DNA of 64,000 nt, from positions 5,020 through 69,019 of the forward strand of contig JALOAT010000014.1 of the NCBI GenBank assembly GCA_023228645.1, given 5' to 3'. Numbering within the stretch: the first letter of the stretch is position 1; each line of letters begins with the position of its first letter. The position numbers and the translations under genes were made by a program. Source of the stretch: Gammaproteobacteria bacterium. Its GTDB lineage: Bacteria > Pseudomonadota > Gammaproteobacteria > Thiohalomonadales > Thiohalomonadaceae. Positions 44,835 to 54,282 of the stretch are shown here, piece after piece. The notes under the pieces are model-generated. The model saw only the letters and a program-made list of their open reading frames with translations. It did no database searches and was not told the origin of the DNA.

Positions 44835-46946
44835 TTGACGACCCCAAGCTGGGCCGCCAGCGAAGGGCGCCCCTATCCGCTGGGCGCCACCTGGGTTGAG
44901 GAAGAGCGGGCGTTCAACTTCGCGCTCTATTCCAAGCATGCGGAGCGCGTGACCTTGCTGTTGTACACCGAGGCCAACATCGTCGAGCCCGTCTTCGGCT
45001 ACCGCTTCGATTACCTCAAGAACAAGTCAGGCCGGGTCTGGCACTGCCGCCTCCCACAGGCCGCGATGCAGGGCGCCGCCTACTATGCCTACCGCATCGA
45101 TGGCCCCGATCCTGTCGGACAGTTCGAGTGGCACGCCTTCGATCGCGACAAGACTTTGCTCGACCCTTACGCGAAATCGGTGTTCTTTCCACCCAGGCTC
45201 GACCGGCTGGCCGCCGCTACGCCGGGGACCAACATAGGCAAGGCGCCCTTGGGCGTTCTCACCGGCGACCGCGAGCGTTTCGACTGGGGAAGTGACCGTG
45301 GTCCCCGGCACGAAGCCACCGCCGTCATCTACGAGCTGCATGTTGGAGGTTTCACCAGGAGCCCGAATTCCGGCGTCGGAAGCGAGGTGCGCGGGACCTA
45401 CGCGGGCCTCATCGAAAAGGTCCCGTATCTGCGGGCGTTGGGTGTCACCGTCGTGGAGTTGATGCCCGTCTTCCAGTACGACCCCTCCGACGGCAATTAC
45501 TGGGGCTATGCACCCCTCAATTTCTTTGCCCCCCACAACGGCTATCTCAGCAGCGGCCACATCAAAGAACAGCACAATGAGTTTCGCGGGCTGGTCAAGG
45601 CGCTGCACGCCGCTGATATCGAAGTGGTGATCGATGTTGTCTACAACCACACGGGCGAAGGCGACCATACCGGCCCGACATACAGCTACAAGGGGATCGA
45701 TAACAGCTCTTACTATTTGATCACGAACCGGACCGGAGCGCCCTATGCGAACTACTCCGGTACGGGAAATACACTCAACTGCGCGAACCGCGCCGTCCGC
45801 AAAATGATCATGGACAGCATCCGCCACTGGGCGCAGGAGATGCACGTGGATGGATTCCGCTTCGATCTTGCATCGATCTTCACGCGAACCGTGGACGGCT
45901 CGATCAACGTCAATGATGCACCGCTGCTGAGCGACATGGCGTCTGACCCGGCCCTCGCTGGCCTGCGCCTGATCGCGGAGCCCTGGGACGCGGCCGGGGT
46001 GTATCAACTGGGAAAGGCTTTCCCCGGAATCATGGCTTGTCAGTGGAACGGACAGTTCCGCGACGATATCCGGCGCTTTGTAAGGGGCGATCCCGGCATG
46101 GTGCCGAGCCTGATGCTCCGGCTCTACGGCAGCGATGATCTGTTCCCAGACGATCTTCCGAACGCCTATCACCCCCATCAGAGTGTCAATTTCGTCACCT
46201 CTCACGACGGATTCACCCTCTACGACCTGGTCGCGTACGACCGCAAACGAAACCGCGCCAATGGCCACGAAAACACTGATGGGATGGAAGAAAACTACAG
46301 TTGGAACTGCGGTTGGGAAGGAGACGATGGCACACCTCCGGAGGTGATGAAACTGCGCAAGCGCCAGATCAAGAATTTCTGTTGTCTGTTGCTCCTCGCG
46401 AACGGCACGCCCATGTTCCGCGCCGGCGACGAGTTCATGCACACGCAGGGGGGCAACAACAACCCTTACAACCAGGATAATGAAACCGGCTGGATCGACT
46501 GGAGCCGGCTGCACGCCAACCCGGACATGTTCCGCTTCTTCCGCTTGATGATCGCGTTTCGAAAGGCGCACCCGACCCTTGCGAGAAGCCGGTTCTGGCG
46601 CAGTGACGTTCGCTGGTACGGGATAGGCCGCGATCCCGACCTTTCATTCGATTCCCACAGCCTCGCCCTCTCACTCCACGGCGCCTCACAGGGAGACGAC
46701 GACATCTACGTCATGATCAATGGCTACTGGGAAGACTTGGCTTTTGAGATCCAGGAGGGGTCGGCCGACGAGTGGCTGAGGGTTGTCGATACGAGCAGGG
46801 ATAGCCCGTTAGATTTTCTCGAAACCGACCACCAACGCCCGTTACAGTCCTTGCGCCACCGCGTTTCTGCGAGATCGGTGACGATCCTGATTCGATATAG
46901 AAATCGCTCGACACATGCCCCCGCCCAGTTCGCATCCGGCCCCTGA
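44835..46946 (+). CDS. glgX: glycogen debranching enzyme/isoamylase GlgX
   Basis: A 703-residue GH13 isoamylase that removes alpha-1,6 branches. A CBM48 domain (PYPLGATWVEEERAFNFALYSKHAERV) precedes the TIM barrel. Catalytic motifs are VVIDVVYNHT, the nucleophile Asp in GFRFDLAS (near residue 344), the acid/base Glu in LIAEPWD and Asp in TSHDGFTLYDL. Start at TTG 44835 is the only in-frame start near the domain. It is followed 4 kb downstream by an alpha-glucan phosphorylase, so this island can break down glycogen. Confidence 0.92.
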   Translation: MTTPSWAASEGRPYPLGATWVEEERAFNFALYSKHAERVTLLLYTEANIVEPVFGYRFDYLKNKSGRVWHCRLPQAAMQGAAYYAYRIDGPDPVGQFEWHAFDRDKTLLDPYAKSVFFPPRLDRLAAATPGTNIGKAPLGVLTGDRERFDWGSDRGPRHEATAVIYELHVGGFTRSPNSGVGSEVRGTYAGLIEKVPYLRALGVTVVELMPVFQYDPSDGNYWGYAPLNFFAPHNGYLSSGHIKEQHNEFRGLVKALHAADIEVVIDVVYNHTGEGDHTGPTYSYKGIDNSSYYLITNRTGAPYANYSGTGNTLNCANRAVRKMIMDSIRHWAQEMHVDGFRFDLASIFTRTVDGSINVNDAPLLSDMASDPALAGLRLIAEPWDAAGVYQLGKAFPGIMACQWNGQFRDDIRRFVRGDPGMVPSLMLRLYGSDDLFPDDLPNAYHPHQSVNFVTSHDGFTLYDLVAYDRKRNRANGHENTDGMEENYSWNCGWEGDDGTPPEVMKLRKRQIKNFCCLLLLANGTPMFRAGDEFMHTQGGNNNPYNQDNETGWIDWSRLHANPDMFRFFRLMIAFRKAHPTLARSRFWRSDVRWYGIGRDPDLSFDSHSLALSLHGASQGDDDIYVMINGYWEDLAFEIQEGSADEWLRVVDTSRDSPLDFLETDHQRPLQSLRHRVSARSVTILIRYRNRSTHAPAQFASGP

Positions 46947-47045
46947 TAACGCCTCCACTTGCAGGAACCGCCAGGCTGGTTCTGCGACTCGGCTCCACCG
47001 CCTTGGCGGCCCCGTGGCACACGCTGTTTCTCGGTGGCCATTGCA

Positions 47046-47306
47046 TTACCCCAAGCCCCGTGTAAGACGCCACCACGCCCAGCCGATTAGCACGCTGCCG
47101 ATAGCGAACATGGCGAGGAGGCGCACCACGTCCATGTAGTGGCGCACGGGGCTCAGCTCCGCGGCGTACTGGAGCCGCACTGGCATGCTGTCGATGGGCA
47201 CGAGGGTGCCGGAGAGGAAGGTGATCGGGAACATCATGAGGAACGACACCAGTAGCGCCTGTTGCAGGGTGCCGGTGGCGGTCGCGATCAGGATGCCAAT
47301 CCCCAT
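47046..47306 (-). pseudogene. ABC-2 type permease remnant (C-terminal piece)
   Basis: The minus strand encodes the end of a YhhJ/DrrB-like ABC transporter permease: GIGILIATATGTLQQALLVSF, FPITFLSGTLVPIDSMP and LSPVRHYMDVVR. The remaining C-terminus, about 27 residues, is shorter than usual, implying a second internal loss. Upstream of 47306 the frame has no permease sequence, so about 280 N-terminal residues are missing. No ABC ATPase gene is adjacent. Non-functional. Confidence 0.7.
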
Positions 47307-47581
47307 GCGTAGCAGCGCACCCGGGCCGGCCCGGTAAGCTCTGTCAGTGGTGCCGTCGGTGCGGCGGATAAGCTGGCGCGCCGAAACTGGGGATCGAGAC
47401 GGCACTGGAGGGCGCAACCCGGCGAAAGCGCAGAGCTCTCTCCCGCGGCCTGCACGCCGTGGCGACGGCCGGTACGATGCTCGAAGGCGCGCCGAGACCG
47501 CGTGAGCAGGGCCATGTTCACCGATGATCGGGCACGCGACCTAGACTGTTCACGACGAGGGCGACGGAAGAGGACGTTCCC

Positions 47582-48040
47582 ATGAAGCGTTGGTCGCTGC
47601 ATCCAAGTCATTTGTTCGGATTGTTGTGCCTTGTCGCATTTTCCGCGATGGCCGCCGACACGAGCAAAGCGGTGGATGGGGTGGAAATCTACCTCGGTGT
47701 CCTGCCCGCGGAAGTGGTGCTGGGTCATCCCCTCGGGCATGAAGAGCGGGCCATGCATGGCGGTGTCCCCGCACGCCAGAATCGTTACCACGTGGTCGTT
47801 GCCCTGTTTGATGCCGACAGCGGACAGCGTTTCAGCGGCGCCCGCGTGGAAGCGACCGTGGGCGAGTTGGGTGCGGGCGGCACGCGCAAGGCCCTGGAAC
47901 CCATGGCGATCGCGAATACAGAGACCTACGGCAACTGGTTCACGCTTTCAGCGCCGGGCATCTACCGCATTCGCCTGGCGATCGACGGCATCAAAGGCCA
48001 CGACAGGCTCGATACAGAAATGGAGTTCAATCGGCCGTAG
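47582..48040 (+). CDS. exported beta-domain protein, paralogue of the 42100 gene
   Basis: A 152-residue periplasmic protein: signal peptide (HLFGLLCLVAFSAMA), then AVDGVEIYLGVLPAEVVLGHP, YHVVVALFDADSGQRFSGARVEATV and GIYRIRLAIDGI. The same order of AVDGI/V, VLP, xVVVAL, GARVE and YRIR elements occurs in the protein of 42100-42555, indicating a common fold. The His-containing loop (LGHEERAMHGGVP) is retained. Function unknown; both genes lie in the copper island. Confidence 0.65.
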   Translation: MKRWSLHPSHLFGLLCLVAFSAMAADTSKAVDGVEIYLGVLPAEVVLGHPLGHEERAMHGGVPARQNRYHVVVALFDADSGQRFSGARVEATVGELGAGGTRKALEPMAIANTETYGNWFTLSAPGIYRIRLAIDGIKGHDRLDTEMEFNRP

Positions 48041-48045
48041 TCGAT

Positions 48046-48864
48046 CTATTCACGGCTTATCCAATGCAGCATGGCGTCCTTGCCACCGTGCTTCACCTGA
48101 TACATGGTCTCGTCCGCCCGCTTGAGCATCTCTTCGACACTGCCAGGTCGCTCGAACGTGATGGCGCCAATGCTGAGGGTGACGGGCCTATTGAATGCTT
48201 TCAGATCCTCACGAACCCGTGACCGCAGTCCACTGATGGCGGACTTGGCACCCTCAGCACCGGACTCCGGCAACAGGATGCTGAACTCATCACCGCCAAG
48301 ACGTGCCACCACATCGATCTTGCGGGTGGAGTGCTGGAGCGACATGGCGATGGTCCGCAGCACCGTATCGCCACCGGCATGGCCCAACTGTTCGTTGATC
48401 TCCTTAAAGTTGTCCACATCGATGTAGGCGACCGAGACCGGGCGTTGGTAGCGGTTCGCGCGGGCCACTTCTTTCTTGGCATATTCGAGGAAGCCACGCC
48501 GATCGAGAAGCCCGGTCAAGGGATCAGTCAAGGCACGTTCTTTCTCGCGCAGGTAGTAGGTGCGGTAGGCCGATATGGAAAGCACTACCACCGCAAATAA
48601 TGCGAAATGCACGATGCCGTCCACAACACCGCCAAGGTCATCGACGCCAACCCACAGCCAGGCGATCACAGAAGCTCCGATGGTCATCAGACCAGCGGTG
48701 CGTCCTGCGAACCAGGTGGCGAACAGCACCGGGAGGAGATACAAGATGATGACCCCTGGCACGGTAGAAACGAATCGCATGCCAACCAGAGCGCTGGCGG
48801 CGACGCCGAGAAAAGCGACGACCAGGTAGATGGCGAATCGAGTGCGGTGACCGAGGTCAGGCAT
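48046..48864 (-). CDS. membrane diguanylate cyclase (GGDEF)
   Basis: A 272-residue protein. The first ~100 residues form three or four membrane helices (FAIYLVVAFLGVAASALVG, VIILYLLPVLFATWF, GLMTIGASVIAWLW), then a GGDEF domain begins at about 115 (DPLTGLLDRRGFLEYAKKE). The active site is RLGGDEFSILLP and the DxD metal position lies in YIDVDNFKEIN. It should make cyclic di-GMP. Its stop faces the end of the exported gene at 48040 (5-base gap, convergent). Confidence 0.92.
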   Translation of the reverse strand: MPDLGHRTRFAIYLVVAFLGVAASALVGMRFVSTVPGVIILYLLPVLFATWFAGRTAGLMTIGASVIAWLWVGVDDLGGVVDGIVHFALFAVVVLSISAYRTYYLREKERALTDPLTGLLDRRGFLEYAKKEVARANRYQRPVSVAYIDVDNFKEINEQLGHAGGDTVLRTIAMSLQHSTRKIDVVARLGGDEFSILLPESGAEGAKSAISGLRSRVREDLKAFNRPVTLSIGAITFERPGSVEEMLKRADETMYQVKHGGKDAMLHWISRE

Positions 48865-49023
48865 GGCGTGCTCAGGCTCGCAGCATTGCGGTCCGCTTAA
48901 GATGTGTCGCGTCTAAGTTTATTAAGCTTATACGCACTCCCGCCGCTCCTTGGATTTTTCCTGCATGAAAGGGATCCTGCTCCGAACTACGCTGTAACAC
49001 GAACACAGCGAGGCACGCCTGCC

Positions 49024-49713
49024 ATGAACCGAAATGCATTGGTTTTCCTTGTGGTACTCGGCTTTTCGTCGGTCGCCGTTGCCGTGGATGCACACCACCC
49101 GCCTGGAACGGCCGTTTCGCCATCCGGGAGCGCGGGGAACGTGGTTCCCTGTCCCGGGGGCGTAGCGGGCCCGGGGATGATGGGCCCGGGGATGATGGGT
49201 CCCGGCATGATGGGTCCCGGCATGATGGGTCCTGGCATGATGGGTCCTGGCATGATGGGTCCTGGCATGATGGGTCCCGGCATGATGGGCTCCGGCATGA
49301 TGGGTCCGGGCATGATGGGCTCCGGCATGATGGGCTCCGGCATGATGGGTCCCGGCATGATGGGTCCGGGCATGATGGGTCCGGGCATGACGGGGCGCGG
49401 TGGTTATGGCCCGCTCGGTGCACTGAATCTCAATGCAGACCAACAAAAAGCGATCGGCAGCATCCTCGATGAGCAAAGGAAGGCCACCCTGGACTATCAG
49501 TCGAAGCTTGTCGACCAGGAGGCGAAACTGCGCGATCTCTACGGCAAGGACACGCTCGACGCCAATGCGATTGCTTCGGTTTATGAACAGATATCGAAAC
49601 TGCAGATCCAGCGCCTGCGCGCCCGGATAGAGGCGAGGAACAGGATATTTCGCCTGCTGACAGTGGAGCAGCGCAACAAGCTCGGTCTCTGGACCGATCC
49701 GGTGAGTGACTAA
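49024..49713 (+). CDS. exported PGMMG-repeat protein with Spy/CpxP-like domain
   Basis: A 229-residue periplasmic protein. After the signal peptide (ALVFLVVLGFSSVAVAV) and a short linker it has fifteen tandem GxGMMG units (residues about 50-124), then a helical C-terminal domain of LTxxQ/heavy-metal-resistance type (LNADQQKAIGSILDEQRKATLDYQSKLVDQEAKLRDLYGK). Spy/CpxP-like proteins act as periplasmic chaperones or metal sensors. The Met-dense repeats should bind Cu(I). The same repeat occurs in a multicopper oxidase at 54283. ATG 49024 follows AGGCACGCCTGCC. Confidence 0.8.
   Translation: MNRNALVFLVVLGFSSVAVAVDAHHPPGTAVSPSGSAGNVVPCPGGVAGPGMMGPGMMGPGMMGPGMMGPGMMGPGMMGPGMMGPGMMGSGMMGPGMMGSGMMGSGMMGPGMMGPGMMGPGMTGRGGYGPLGALNLNADQQKAIGSILDEQRKATLDYQSKLVDQEAKLRDLYGKDTLDANAIASVYEQISKLQIQRLRARIEARNRIFRLLTVEQRNKLGLWTDPVSD
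49171..49395 (+). repeat. 15-bp tandem repeat encoding GPGMMG, 15 units
   Basis: Fifteen in-frame 15-bp units of the consensus CCCGGCATGATGGGT, each encoding Pro/Ser-Gly-Met-Met-Gly. Three units carry TCC (Ser) instead of CCC/CCG and the last reads GMTG. Third-position changes show the array is not freshly amplified. Such arrays readily expand or contract by slippage, which would change the metal-binding capacity. Confidence 0.9.
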
Positions 49714-49742
49714 GCTGTTCATCTGTTCGCGAGCAGAAAAGG

Positions 49743-49985
49743 ATGAACGTGACTCGGCGTTACCAGAAGGGTGAAGTGGTGGCCGCCATGGTCGTCATCA
49801 TGGTGGTGATGATGCTCGCCTTCTGGCAGGGAGGGATGCGCGGCGGCCACATGTCTGCGCCCGCTCCTACAGAACGGACTGAGAAAACGGCGCTGGATCT
49901 TCTGGAGGAGGCTTATGCCCGCGGGGAAATCAGCCGCGAAGAGTATTTGCAGAAGCGCGAGGACCTGCAACAGGGGCGCCCTTAG
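49743..49985 (+). CDS. SHOCT-domain small membrane protein
   Basis: An 80-residue protein with one membrane helix ([17 protein letters not shown]), a Gly/Met/His patch ([11 protein letters not shown]) and a C-terminal SHOCT domain ([26 protein letters not shown]). SHOCT domains mediate oligomerisation. Small membrane SHOCT proteins are frequent in copper islands. Its stop overlaps the stop of the convergent ICMT-like gene by four bases (49982-49985). Confidence 0.85.
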   Translation: MNVTRRYQKGEVVAAMVVIMVVMMLAFWQGGMRGGHMSAPAPTERTEKTALDLLEEAYARGEISREEYLQKREDLQQGRP

Positions 49986-50629
49986 TTCGCGAATCGTTGG
50001 GTTTGGCGGCGAGGTATGAACGCCGGCGTCACTTCCGCATAGCGCCGGTATTCATCGCCGAATTCCTTTCTCACCGCCGCCTCTTCAGTGCGTGCCAAGC
50101 GGACATACATGTAGGTGAGCACGGGAAACATGGCTAACGTGAGCAGGGTGGGCCATTGGAGCAGAAATCCGATCATGATGAGAATGAAGCCGAGGTACTG
50201 GGGATGGCGGACACGCGCGTAGGGACCGGTCGTTGCCAGGCGCTTTTCCTGCTGCGCCTTGTAGAGCACGGGCCAGGCCGCCGACAGGAGCCAAAAACCG
50301 CCCCCGATGAAGGCAAAGCTAAGTAAGTGGAACGGGCCGAAATGGGGGTTCGTGCGCCATCCGAACAACATCTCGAGCAGATGGCCCGCGTCGTGGGAGA
50401 GCCAGTCAATTCCGGGAAAGCGCGACTGGAGCCAGCCGGAGAGCAGGTAGATCGTTAACGGAAATCCGTACATTTCCGTAAACAGGGCCACGAGAAACGC
50501 CGTGAAGGCCCCGAAGCTGCGCCAGTCGCGCGCGCTCGCCGGCTTGAAGAAGCTGAGGGTGAACAGCGCGAAGATCACGACGTTCAGGGCGACGAGCCAC
50601 CAGAGACCGTAACCCGGCGATGGGCTCAT
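49982..50629 (-). CDS. isoprenylcysteine carboxyl methyltransferase-like membrane protein
   Basis: A 215-residue membrane protein of the ICMT/PEMT superfamily. It has about five helices ([57 protein letters not shown]) and the SAM-binding signature [18 protein letters not shown] with [19 protein letters not shown]. Bacterial relatives act on lipids or quinone-like substrates; which here is unknown. The DUF2933 gene upstream overlaps its start (ATGA), so both are coupled. Confidence 0.85.
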   Translation of the reverse strand: MSPSPGYGLWWLVALNVVIFALFTLSFFKPASARDWRSFGAFTAFLVALFTEMYGFPLTIYLLSGWLQSRFPGIDWLSHDAGHLLEMLFGWRTNPHFGPFHLLSFAFIGGGFWLLSAAWPVLYKAQQEKRLATTGPYARVRHPQYLGFILIMIGFLLQWPTLLTLAMFPVLTYMYVRLARTEEAAVRKEFGDEYRRYAEVTPAFIPRRQTQRFAN

Positions 50630-50799
50630 GGCTTGCGCGCTCCGGACGAGTGGTGATGGCGCATGAGCCAATACAGGCCGACCGCCGCGGCGCCGAGCAG
50701 CCACGGGAGCGCACCGAGCAGGTGCGCACGGTGCTCCGCGAGGAGAAAAAATCCCGCGATGACAACAAAGCCCCAAAAGATCCACTTGACGACGTTCAT
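50626..50799 (-). CDS. DUF2933-type small membrane protein (second copy)
   Basis: A 57-residue protein, [19 protein letters not shown] ... [28 protein letters not shown]. Two hydrophobic segments are followed by the His triplet of the DUF2933 type (LxHHHH-like end). It is distantly similar in plan to the 52-residue protein at 32668. Start ATG 50799 is chosen because the extra 22 residues upstream are Cys/His-poor and not family-like. It overlaps the methyltransferase gene by four bases. Confidence 0.75.
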   Translation of the reverse strand: MNVVKWIFWGFVVIAGFFLLAEHRAHLLGALPWLLGAAAVGLYWLMRHHHSSGARKP

Positions 50800-50894
50800 G
50801 CCTCGGTGCGCCGTCAACCCGTATCTGCACAAGTGTAGAAGGGTGGGCGCAGCGAACTTCGCCACCGGCGTGGCATTGGCGCCGCCGCGACACG

Positions 50895-52631
50895 GTGGCC
50901 GACACTATCCTTAGTGCAAATATGCGGACACGGAGGCCACCGCCCGTGCTTGAGGAGTTCACCTACCGGCCGCTGGTCGCCTATTTCTCCATGGAAATAG
51001 CGCTTCAGAACGAGATCCCGACCTATGCCGGCGGCCTGGGTGTGCTCGCCGGCGACACCATGCGTTCGAGTTCGGACTTGGCCCTGCCGATCATCGGCGT
51101 CACGCTCGTCAGCCTTGCCGGCTATTTCCGCCAGGCGATCGATGAGGCGGGCCGTCAGGTGGAGCACCCGGATTGGTGGCGACCGGAGGACCATGCGGTA
51201 CCCCTGGAGGCACGGGTCGCCATCCCCATGGAGGGCCGCGAGGTGTGGATCCGCGGCTGGCTCTACGTGCTCGAAGGGCACATGGGCGGACGGACGCCCA
51301 TCGTCCTGCTCGACACGGATGTGGGTGAGAACCGCGAGGATGATCGGCAGATAACGCATTATCTCTACGGCGGCGATGAGGTGTATCGCCTCAAGCAGGA
51401 GATGGTGTTAGGCATCGGCGGCGCGCGCATGCTCCAGGCACTGGGCGTCACGGTACTCCAATACCACCTCAATGAGGGCCATTCGGCCCTGCTCACACTG
51501 GAACTCCTGCGCCGCTACGCCCATCCCCGCGCCCACCTGCGCACCGGTGAGGCACGCTACGACGTCCCGCGGGTGCGCGAGCTGTGCAATTTCACCACCC
51601 ATACGCCGGTGGAGGCGGGCCACGATCAGTTTTCCTACGATCTCGTGCAGCGCCTGCTCGGTACCTACTTCGACCTGGTGACGCTCAAGTCACTCGCGGG
51701 ACAGGAACGACTCAACATGACGCGGCTCGCCCTCAATCTGAGCCTCTACATCAACGGCGTGGCAAAACGCCACACCGAAACATCGCGCGTGATGTTCCCC
51801 GGCTATGAGGTGCGGTCGGTGACCAACGGCGTTCACCCCTTTGCCTGGACGGGTCCCAGTTTCGTCCAGCTCTACGACACCCATTTCCCCGGGTGGTGCC
51901 ACGAGCCGGACCTGCTGGTACGCGCAGACCGGTTGTCCGATGCCGCCGTGTGGTCCGCTCACAGCGCCGAGAAGGAGGGGTTGCTGAAGATGGTGAAAGA
52001 ACGCAGTGGCGTCGATCTGGATCCGGCCGTCGCTACCCTGGGATTCGCGCGGCGCATGACGGGCTACAAGCGGCCCGATCTGTTGTTTTCGGATCTGGAA
52101 CGCCTCAAACACATCGCACAGCAGACGCCACTGCAAATTGTGCTCGCCGGTAAGGCGCACCCGCGCGACGAAGGCGGCAAGGGTCTCATCGAACGCCTGC
52201 ACCGCCATGTGCGCGAACTGCCCTCGATCCGCATCGCCTACTTGCCCAACTACGACATGACCATCGCCCGCGTTCTGGTGGCCGGGGTCGACGTGTGGCT
52301 CAACACCCCCTTGCCGCCCATGGAGGCTTCCGGCACAAGCGGGATGAAGGCGTCGTTCAACGGTGTGCCCAATCTCAGCGTCCTCGACGGCTGGTGGGCG
52401 GAAGGCTACATCGAAGGTGTGACCGGCTGGGCGATTGGCGAACTGGGGAAGGCACCGGAAGCCGATGCGGAGTCGCTGTACCAAAAGCTGGAACAGGTCG
52501 TCCTGCCGCTCTATTACAGCAATCGCAGCGGCTGGATCGCCGTCATGAAAGGGGCTATCAGCCGCAACGCCTCCTTCTTCAACAGCCACCGGATGATGCG
52601 CCGCTATACCACGGAAGCCTACGTCCAGTAA
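50895..52631 (+). CDS. glgP: alpha-glucan phosphorylase (GT35)
   Basis: A 578-residue (569 from the ATG at 50922) glycogen/maltodextrin phosphorylase of the short bacterial type. Motifs are [88 protein letters not shown] and [28 protein letters not shown]. The last contains the PLP-binding lysine region (SGMKA). It releases glucose-1-phosphate from glycogen, complementing the debranching enzyme at 44835. GTG 50895 and ATG 50922 are both reasonable starts. Confidence 0.92.
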   Translation: MADTILSANMRTRRPPPVLEEFTYRPLVAYFSMEIALQNEIPTYAGGLGVLAGDTMRSSSDLALPIIGVTLVSLAGYFRQAIDEAGRQVEHPDWWRPEDHAVPLEARVAIPMEGREVWIRGWLYVLEGHMGGRTPIVLLDTDVGENREDDRQITHYLYGGDEVYRLKQEMVLGIGGARMLQALGVTVLQYHLNEGHSALLTLELLRRYAHPRAHLRTGEARYDVPRVRELCNFTTHTPVEAGHDQFSYDLVQRLLGTYFDLVTLKSLAGQERLNMTRLALNLSLYINGVAKRHTETSRVMFPGYEVRSVTNGVHPFAWTGPSFVQLYDTHFPGWCHEPDLLVRADRLSDAAVWSAHSAEKEGLLKMVKERSGVDLDPAVATLGFARRMTGYKRPDLLFSDLERLKHIAQQTPLQIVLAGKAHPRDEGGKGLIERLHRHVRELPSIRIAYLPNYDMTIARVLVAGVDVWLNTPLPPMEASGTSGMKASFNGVPNLSVLDGWWAEGYIEGVTGWAIGELGKAPEADAESLYQKLEQVVLPLYYSNRSGWIAVMKGAISRNASFFNSHRMMRRYTTEAYVQ

Positions 52632-52648
52632 GCCGTGCGCCGTGCGCG

Positions 52649-54196
52649 TCAGCGGCGGAGCACGAGCCACAGGGCGATGCCATACGCGAGGACAACAAGC
52701 AGGGGCAGGTCCGTGGTGCGGGGGAGCAGTGCCCATGAAACGAAGACTCCGGCCAACACGATGGCCAATGCAATGCGTTTCGAGGCGCGCTCGTCAACGT
52801 CACTGCGCCTTTCGTCCTGTCCATCTTCATCGGCACGGGACGCCCGCATCAGCGCGGCCAAGAGGCGAGGCAGCTCGCTGGCGAACATTCCGGTTTCGGC
52901 CCGCAACCGCGCCACGCCAGCGGGTTCCGGCAGTCCCAGCCGGGCTACCTCGCCCGCCGTTTCGCGCAGACCCTCTACGAGCACGTAATCGGGGTCGAGG
53001 GTCGCGACGACGTTCTCCATGAGAAAGACGGCACGCATCAGCACGAGCAAGTTGTGTGGCAGCCGGATATTGCGGCCTTTGCCGAGCCGTGCCACGCGAA
53101 AAAAGGCTTCGGCGAAGGACCACTCCTTCAGCGGCAAGGCGGCATAGTCCGCCAGGATATTGTCGAGGCCCAGCACGAGCTCACGGCGATTGATCTCGCC
53201 GCCCAGGACGCCCAGATCAAGGTAGGCGTCGAGGAGCCATTCGCTGTCGAGATAGACGAGCGCCTGGATGAAGTTCGCAAGTCCCAGGCGCGTGCGTCGA
53301 TCGATATAGCCGACGAGGCCATAGTCGTGAAAACAAATGCGGCCGTCGGCCATGAAGAAGAGGTTGCCGGGATGGGGATCGCCGTGAAACACGCCTAACG
53401 AGAAAAACTGATACACGTAGGCATCGACAAAATGCTTCGCATACGTCCTCCCGAGCAGCCGGATACGCGGGTCATCGACCCGCAACCCGCCCGAGCGCAG
53501 TTGGATCAAGACGCTGTCGGAATACCATTCGTCCACCAGCGCGGGGACATACACGGTGGGGGAATCCTTGAAGGCGAGGGTAAAGCGCACCACATTTCTC
53601 GCCTCGTGGCGAAAATCGAGTTCCCGGTGCAGGTTTTCCTCCAGCTCCCGCACGAGCGCCAGCGGATCGAACTGACGCACTCTGGAAGAGAGTCGCGCGA
53701 GCAGACGGACGGCCCACTTGAGCAGGCGCATGTCGCGCGTGACCTGCGGCACGACCCCGGGCCGCCGCACCTTGACGATGACCTCGCGGCCATCGGCGAG
53801 GACCGCGGCATGGACCTGTGCTATCGAGGCGGCGGCGAGGGGCGCATCCTCGAACTGCGAGAATGCGGTGGCGATGGAGAGCCCCAGGCTCCGCTCGATC
53901 TCCGCGCGGGCGAGGGCGCTCTCAAACGGCTGGACACGATCCAGTAGTCCCTGAAACGCTTCCACATAGACGTCCGGGAGCAGGTCCCTGCGGATACTGA
54001 GCAGCTGGCCCAGCTTGACGAATGCGGTACCAAGGTCTTCAAAGATATTGCGCAGCGCGCGTGCACGCGAGCGCTGCACGTCCTCGCCCTGGCGCCCCAG
54101 AGAAGCACGCGCCAGGAACCGGATCGCAGCCCAGATGATTGTGAAGAGGCGAACCATCAAATGGAACCCAGGACGCACCCTCTGCCTTGCCTTCAT
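52649..54196 (-). CDS. ABC1/UbiB-family atypical kinase
   Basis: A 515-residue protein of the AarF/UbiB/ABC1 family, which binds ATP and supports ubiquinone synthesis. Marks are the KxGQ motif FVKLGQLLSIRRDLLPD, ALARAEIERSLG, the AAAS-like ASIAQVHAAV with REVIVKVRRPG, ELDFRHEARN, GVFHGDPHPGNLFF and FHDYGLVGYI. The C-terminus has two hydrophobic segments (AIVLAGVFVSWALL and LLVVLAYGIALWLVL). Start is uncertain: MKARQRVRPG at 54196 is used; 54265 and 54157 are alternatives. It converges with the GT35 gene, 17 bases apart. Confidence 0.88.
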   Translation of the reverse strand: MKARQRVRPGFHLMVRLFTIIWAAIRFLARASLGRQGEDVQRSRARALRNIFEDLGTAFVKLGQLLSIRRDLLPDVYVEAFQGLLDRVQPFESALARAEIERSLGLSIATAFSQFEDAPLAAASIAQVHAAVLADGREVIVKVRRPGVVPQVTRDMRLLKWAVRLLARLSSRVRQFDPLALVRELEENLHRELDFRHEARNVVRFTLAFKDSPTVYVPALVDEWYSDSVLIQLRSGGLRVDDPRIRLLGRTYAKHFVDAYVYQFFSLGVFHGDPHPGNLFFMADGRICFHDYGLVGYIDRRTRLGLANFIQALVYLDSEWLLDAYLDLGVLGGEINRRELVLGLDNILADYAALPLKEWSFAEAFFRVARLGKGRNIRLPHNLLVLMRAVFLMENVVATLDPDYVLVEGLRETAGEVARLGLPEPAGVARLRAETGMFASELPRLLAALMRASRADEDGQDERRSDVDERASKRIALAIVLAGVFVSWALLPRTTDLPLLVVLAYGIALWLVLRR

Positions 54197-54282
54197 TGTG
54201 GTCGCTTGAACGCTGACAGGCTGCCGTGGGTGTGCGAGCTTGGTTGTGACTGTCAGCGGCATCACGAAGCGAGGGAGTGCCC

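Noticed and set aside
45027..46571. A 514-codon minus-strand open frame opposite glgX
   Set aside because: Antisense shadow of a long GC-rich gene with no recognisable domains.
49171..49395. The 15-bp array considered as a CRISPR or minisatellite
   Set aside because: Units are directly adjacent without spacers and stay in frame with a signal-peptide protein, so this is a coding repeat.
48872..49423. A minus-strand frame with repeated CRSPSC/DPSC units
   Set aside because: It is the antisense reading of the PGMMG array and has no start context or known family.
52295..52738. A 147-codon plus-strand frame at the end of the GT35 gene
   Set aside because: Shifted frame within the phosphorylase coding region, no domain similarity.
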